From the NCBI GenBank assembly GCA_028023455.1, contig JAQFVV010007252.1, positions 57,358 through 121,357 of the forward strand: a stretch of 64,000 bases of DNA. Reading direction: 5' to 3'. Below the pieces are notes generated by a model, which did not search any database, was not told where the DNA came from, and saw only the letters and a list, made by a program, of their open reading frames with translations. The stretch comes from Epiperipatus broadwayi. Its lineage: Eukaryota > Onychophora > Udeonychophora > Euonychophora > Peripatidae. A program made the translations under genes and the position numbers. Shown here in pieces: positions 60,721 through 64,000 of the stretch (position 1 is the first letter of the stretch; every line of letters begins with the position of its first letter).

Positions 60721-60739
60721 GGCCCCAGTTGGGTGTCCA
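60721..60739 (-). other. Primer-binding site of element A
   Basis: On the minus strand, one base after the LTR end (GGTTACA), TGGACACCCAACTGGGGCC begins with the obligatory TGG. It resembles TGGCGCCCAACGTGGGGC, complementary to the 3-prime end of metazoan tRNA-Lys(CUU), but has substitutions and a one-base shift, so the primer assignment is tentative. Confidence 0.6.
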
Positions 60740-60740
60740 T

Positions 60741-63700
60741 TGTAACCTAAATAAATGTATCAAAAGAAATATTTAAAGGAGTCCAAATATCAAGATTAAA
60801 GGTTGATCAAATTATTAATAACCAGTATTATAGCAATGTATTATAACTCAGGTATATGGAAATCACGTGAAGTGAGTACACTAGTAATTCAATAAAATAT
60901 AACTCAGGTATACAGGCAGTAGGTTTTATCCACTTTCATTTCTTGGTTTGATGTTAAGTGCATGTTTAAACAAATACTAAGTGAATATGGTCTAGCAGGG
61001 CGCCACTAGATTATCTGAATCTAGACACGGTTATATCTGATAACCTTTCACATGTACCGGGTTTGAATCCCTTTTTGGTACTTTATTTCTAATAAAAAAT
61101 GAGAGATTTTGCTTTTTGAGCCATATCACTATAAGCACTAATATTTAGGTAAAAGTAAAACATCTTTAAACCACAGTGGAGTTCATTGAACATAAATCAT
61201 TTCTCAGATCTTAACATAACAAATGTGTTTCAATATTTTTATAAGTTCACTAGCTCAGATTATATATAACTAATTTAGGATGGCAATTCACTCATCCTTG
61301 CATGAAATAGATGATGGGATGTGGTTATAATAATACTAAGAAATCACTAAATATTATAAAATCAATATTTATTTATGGCCTTTAAACAGTTAAACAGCTC
61401 ATTAATTAAAACGTTGATGATGATGATGATGATGATAATAATAACAATAATGACAAGGGTTTCAACTACAGCTCTAGGACTAAGCCTAAACATAAAACTA
61501 ATTTTTATAAAGAAATTCATAATTATTGCTTAATTTTAGCATATTTACTTATATCTTAAATAACTAATATTCAACCATTGATGATGATGAATAATCACAC
61601 TTAACAAAGACTACACTTAATGAAATATATACGCCTCGTTTAATAAAACAAACTAATATTTATTACTACATTTCTAACATATACATAAAAATTTCTAGAT
61701 AAATATGAAAATTGACATGAATAATAATAATAATAATTGATTATATTACAATCCTCAGATTAATTTTAAGTTCTTCCCCCTTTCCCTTCAAATGTATTTT
61801 GTATTAAGTTGGACGTCACATTGACCATGATTTTCACTCCATGAGAAAAGTATTTTAAAAAAAAATATTATCTGCTCATTAGCACACATACTTTAAAAAT
61901 CCAACATGTAAATAGAATGTAAAAAAAAATGTTAGTAGAATTGAAAGAGCAAGTTTTAGAAACAAGTTTTAAATTATTTTCTCCCCCCTCTCTTCTACCT
62001 CTGAAATCTATACTGAACTTGAAACAAAATAATCTAATATTCTAATACTACTCATTACTCCACATTCACTCGCAATTATACACATATAAAAATATTATTA
62101 TGTATGTGCGTGTTTTATCCCATAATAACAAAATATTATTTAAAACCAAAATAATAATAATATATCAGTTAAAACTAAAATCATAATACCATAAAAAAAA
62201 ATTGTTTTACACATTAATATTGTAAAATTAATAAACAAATAATTTTCATACTTTCAAGGTCATTTATGAAGCTCAAAGTTATTATTAGTAAGACATTCTT
62301 GTTTTTAATCGATCTGAATAGTCTTTAAAAGTTCTTTAAATAAAATATACCACTTTATTGCTAAAATGTTTCTTAAGACTGATATCATAAAGAAAATAGA
62401 TATAAAAAGTCATATTACCGATCTTTTGTTTGTGGCGAATTTCCAAGGGTTCAAACTTGTCTATTTGTATTTCTGCAGCTACTATGTGGGAACAATCTCT
62501 TTCTTGAGGTGTATAACTATTTAATGATGATGACTCTATTGAGGTTATTTGCTTTAGTGGACAATTTGGAAATCATTATATTAATTTTTCTTCTCTTCCT
62601 GTCAAGCATGTGGATGAAATACAGCAGTTGTTTTCACATTTATAAATTTTCTTGAGTTTAAAATCAGTTGTTGGAACAATTAATTGGACTTGATGATTAA
62701 TATTTATCAGTAGATTAATTCATCTTCTTTGAATGCAGGTGAATGCTTTCTTCCTTCTATTAAAAACATCTTATTTATCTGGTCAGTTGAAAGGTGTAGA
62801 ATATTATTTTAGACACATCTTTTCTTTCCTATGTGATGTGCAGCTTCCCCAGATGGTCCGGCAAATGGGATATACATATAATTTTTCTAGCCCGCCATTT
62901 CTTATATTTTCAACATTCAAATTTGATAGTTTAATAATCTGAATCAATCACAATAATAATCTTAATAATAATTCAAGACAGCTTTTTATATCCAATTTTT
63001 AGCTAACTTAACCAATCAGAGATAGCATCACTTGCTATTTTTGGACAAATTTGTTTTAATTAGATCTCTAATTTATTTTCAACTAAAGTATTTTTCAACT
63101 GAAAAGTTTAATCCTTTTTCCAGACACTTTTGTTTTAAAAAAAAATAGACTCAATTCTTATTTCCTTTCTTTTGTTTTTTTTTTCTTTTAACATCCAGGT
63201 AACACTTCAAATCTTTGAGCTTCCTTCTTTAGATCTTGATAAGACAATTTCAAAAATTATAGTTCTGACCCATTATAAGCTTCCAAAGTGAAAAACAATT
63301 ATTTACAAAAAAAAATTGCTACAAAGATTGATATCTGATTAAACAGATTTCCTCTTTTAACAAACAATTGTACAAAAAAATAATTTAACAGGATTTAATA
63401 CTTCCTTTTCTTTCAATATTTAGGAAATGTAAAATTTTGTATGTAATGTACACACATCCTTCATTCTTTCAAATCATTCATAAACTATCCTTAAATACTA
63501 TAATTGCTAGCTTAGTAATTATAACCCAATTATTTAATTAAATCTGTAACTTTTAAATCCCACTTATAATTAAAGAAAAGCAAAATAGAAGTATAGAATA
63601 AAATGTTAGAATTGATCAAGCATAGCTTAGTTTTAAAGAAAGTTAAAATGTTGAATATTTGAAATATAAAACAATTAAATAATTTACACATACATTGCCT

Positions 63701-63982
63701 ATATGTATGCATTATAACTTTGCTTTTTAAAGAAAATTTAAATATTAAATAGTTTAAATGTGTGTATTACCTTTCTATCAACACACAAACAAGTAAAGCA
63801 TGTAATTGTTGACCCATTCTTTCTCTGTTTAAAGCTTTTAGAACTGGACCTTGTAGGGTTTGAACTTGGATGCCCTACAGCTTCATTTATGATTATATAA
63901 AAATGTGATGATGATTTTGTTTTACACTTTCTTACATGCACATTACTATAAATTTAGCTAGTGACTAAATTGTAATGGCACA
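60741..63982 (-). repeat. Element A right (5-prime) LTR
   Basis: TGTAACCTAAATAA...TTGTAATGGCACA, 3.24 kb, then a TA-rich flank (ATATAATATATATA) to the window end. Carries the same stem-loop chain (61007-61081), GATGAT/AATAAT tract (61416-61450) and antisense open frames as the left copy, with small indels such as the TTGTATTTCTGC change near 62465. Confidence 0.85.
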
Positions 63983-64000
63983 ATATAATATATATATATA

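Larger units (their letters stand above)
54021..63982 (-). mobile_element. LTR element A: non-autonomous, giant-LTR, gag-only
   Basis: Two direct repeats of about 3.2 kb (54021-57243 and 60741-63982) enclose 3.5 kb. On the minus strand the order is 5-prime LTR, primer-binding site (60721-60739), 1.2-kb leader, gag-like ORFs (59522-57560), an integrase tail (57560-57436) and a polypurine tract (57248-57260). Both outer edges abut TA-rich sequence, as expected for insertion in a TA microsatellite. Two stretches of about 250 bp compared by eye differ by about 1%, so insertion is recent. Protease, RT, RNase H and the integrase core are absent, so any mobility would need enzymes from a relative. 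The LTRs together outweigh the internal region, unusual for Gypsy elements. Confidence 0.8.

Noticed and set aside
1-64000. CRISPR array, bacterial operon or DNA virus content
   Set aside because: Tandem repeats present are microsatellites or element duplications without unique spacers; no bacterial-type gene clusters or viral core genes were seen.

Overview
This is a very AT-rich (roughly 70-75% A+T) invertebrate animal nuclear sequence. The grounds are a rhodopsin-class GPCR gene, L1/Tx1-like, RTE-like and Penelope-like retroelement remains, Ty3/Gypsy LTR elements, long GATA/GACA, (TA)n and (ATR)n microsatellites, and large non-coding stretches. I cannot name the species; a lophotrochozoan is plausible but unproven. 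There is no bacterial or viral gene order. Almost all recognisable coding sequence belongs to mobile elements, and the only intact cellular-type gene I can support is a single-exon GPCR at 17226-18221 (minus).

Layout. 1-5.2 kb: AT-rich sequence with a 424-bp tandem duplication and a Gypsy integrase relic. 5.2-15.8 kb: an inverted short-repeat foldback with a 186-bp tandem duplication, an RTE-like LINE relic (plus), a Penelope-like RT relic (minus), and two fragments of one L1/Tx1-like LINE family whose reverse transcriptase carries YMDD. 17.2-19.1 kb: the GPCR, a short interspersed repeat upstream of it, and a GATA array. 19.8-21.9 kb: a possible solo LTR (E). 22.3-27.9 kb: a nearly full-length but decayed Tx1-like LINE (minus) with zinc-knuckle ORF1, endonuclease and RT. 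28.1-38.8 kb: Gypsy-like LTR element B (minus, 2.3-kb LTRs) with a 2.8-kb solo LTR (C) nested inside. 38.8-47.6 kb: microsatellites, another LINE relic and AT-rich DNA. 47.6-48.9 kb: a 420-bp unit in tandem and inverted copies. 48.9-51.8 kb: solo LTR D. 51.9-54.0 kb: two foldback copies of a short repeat. 54.0-64.0 kb: LTR element A (minus, 3.2-kb LTRs about 1% different).

Two patterns stand out. First, elements A-E all have very long LTRs starting TGTAA[C/T] and ending in CA, and most junctions abut (TA)n, which suggests a Gypsy-type family targeting TA microsatellites. Element A looks like a non-autonomous derivative: a large coiled-coil gag-like protein with a 16-residue tandem-repeat domain, followed directly by only the last ~40 residues of an integrase. 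B has a similar gag-like coiled coil and a shrunken pol. Second, several unrelated short repeats occur as head-to-head inverted duplicates, giving at least eight foldbacks that could form long double-stranded RNA if transcribed.

All homology calls were made by eye on translated sequence; no database search was available.
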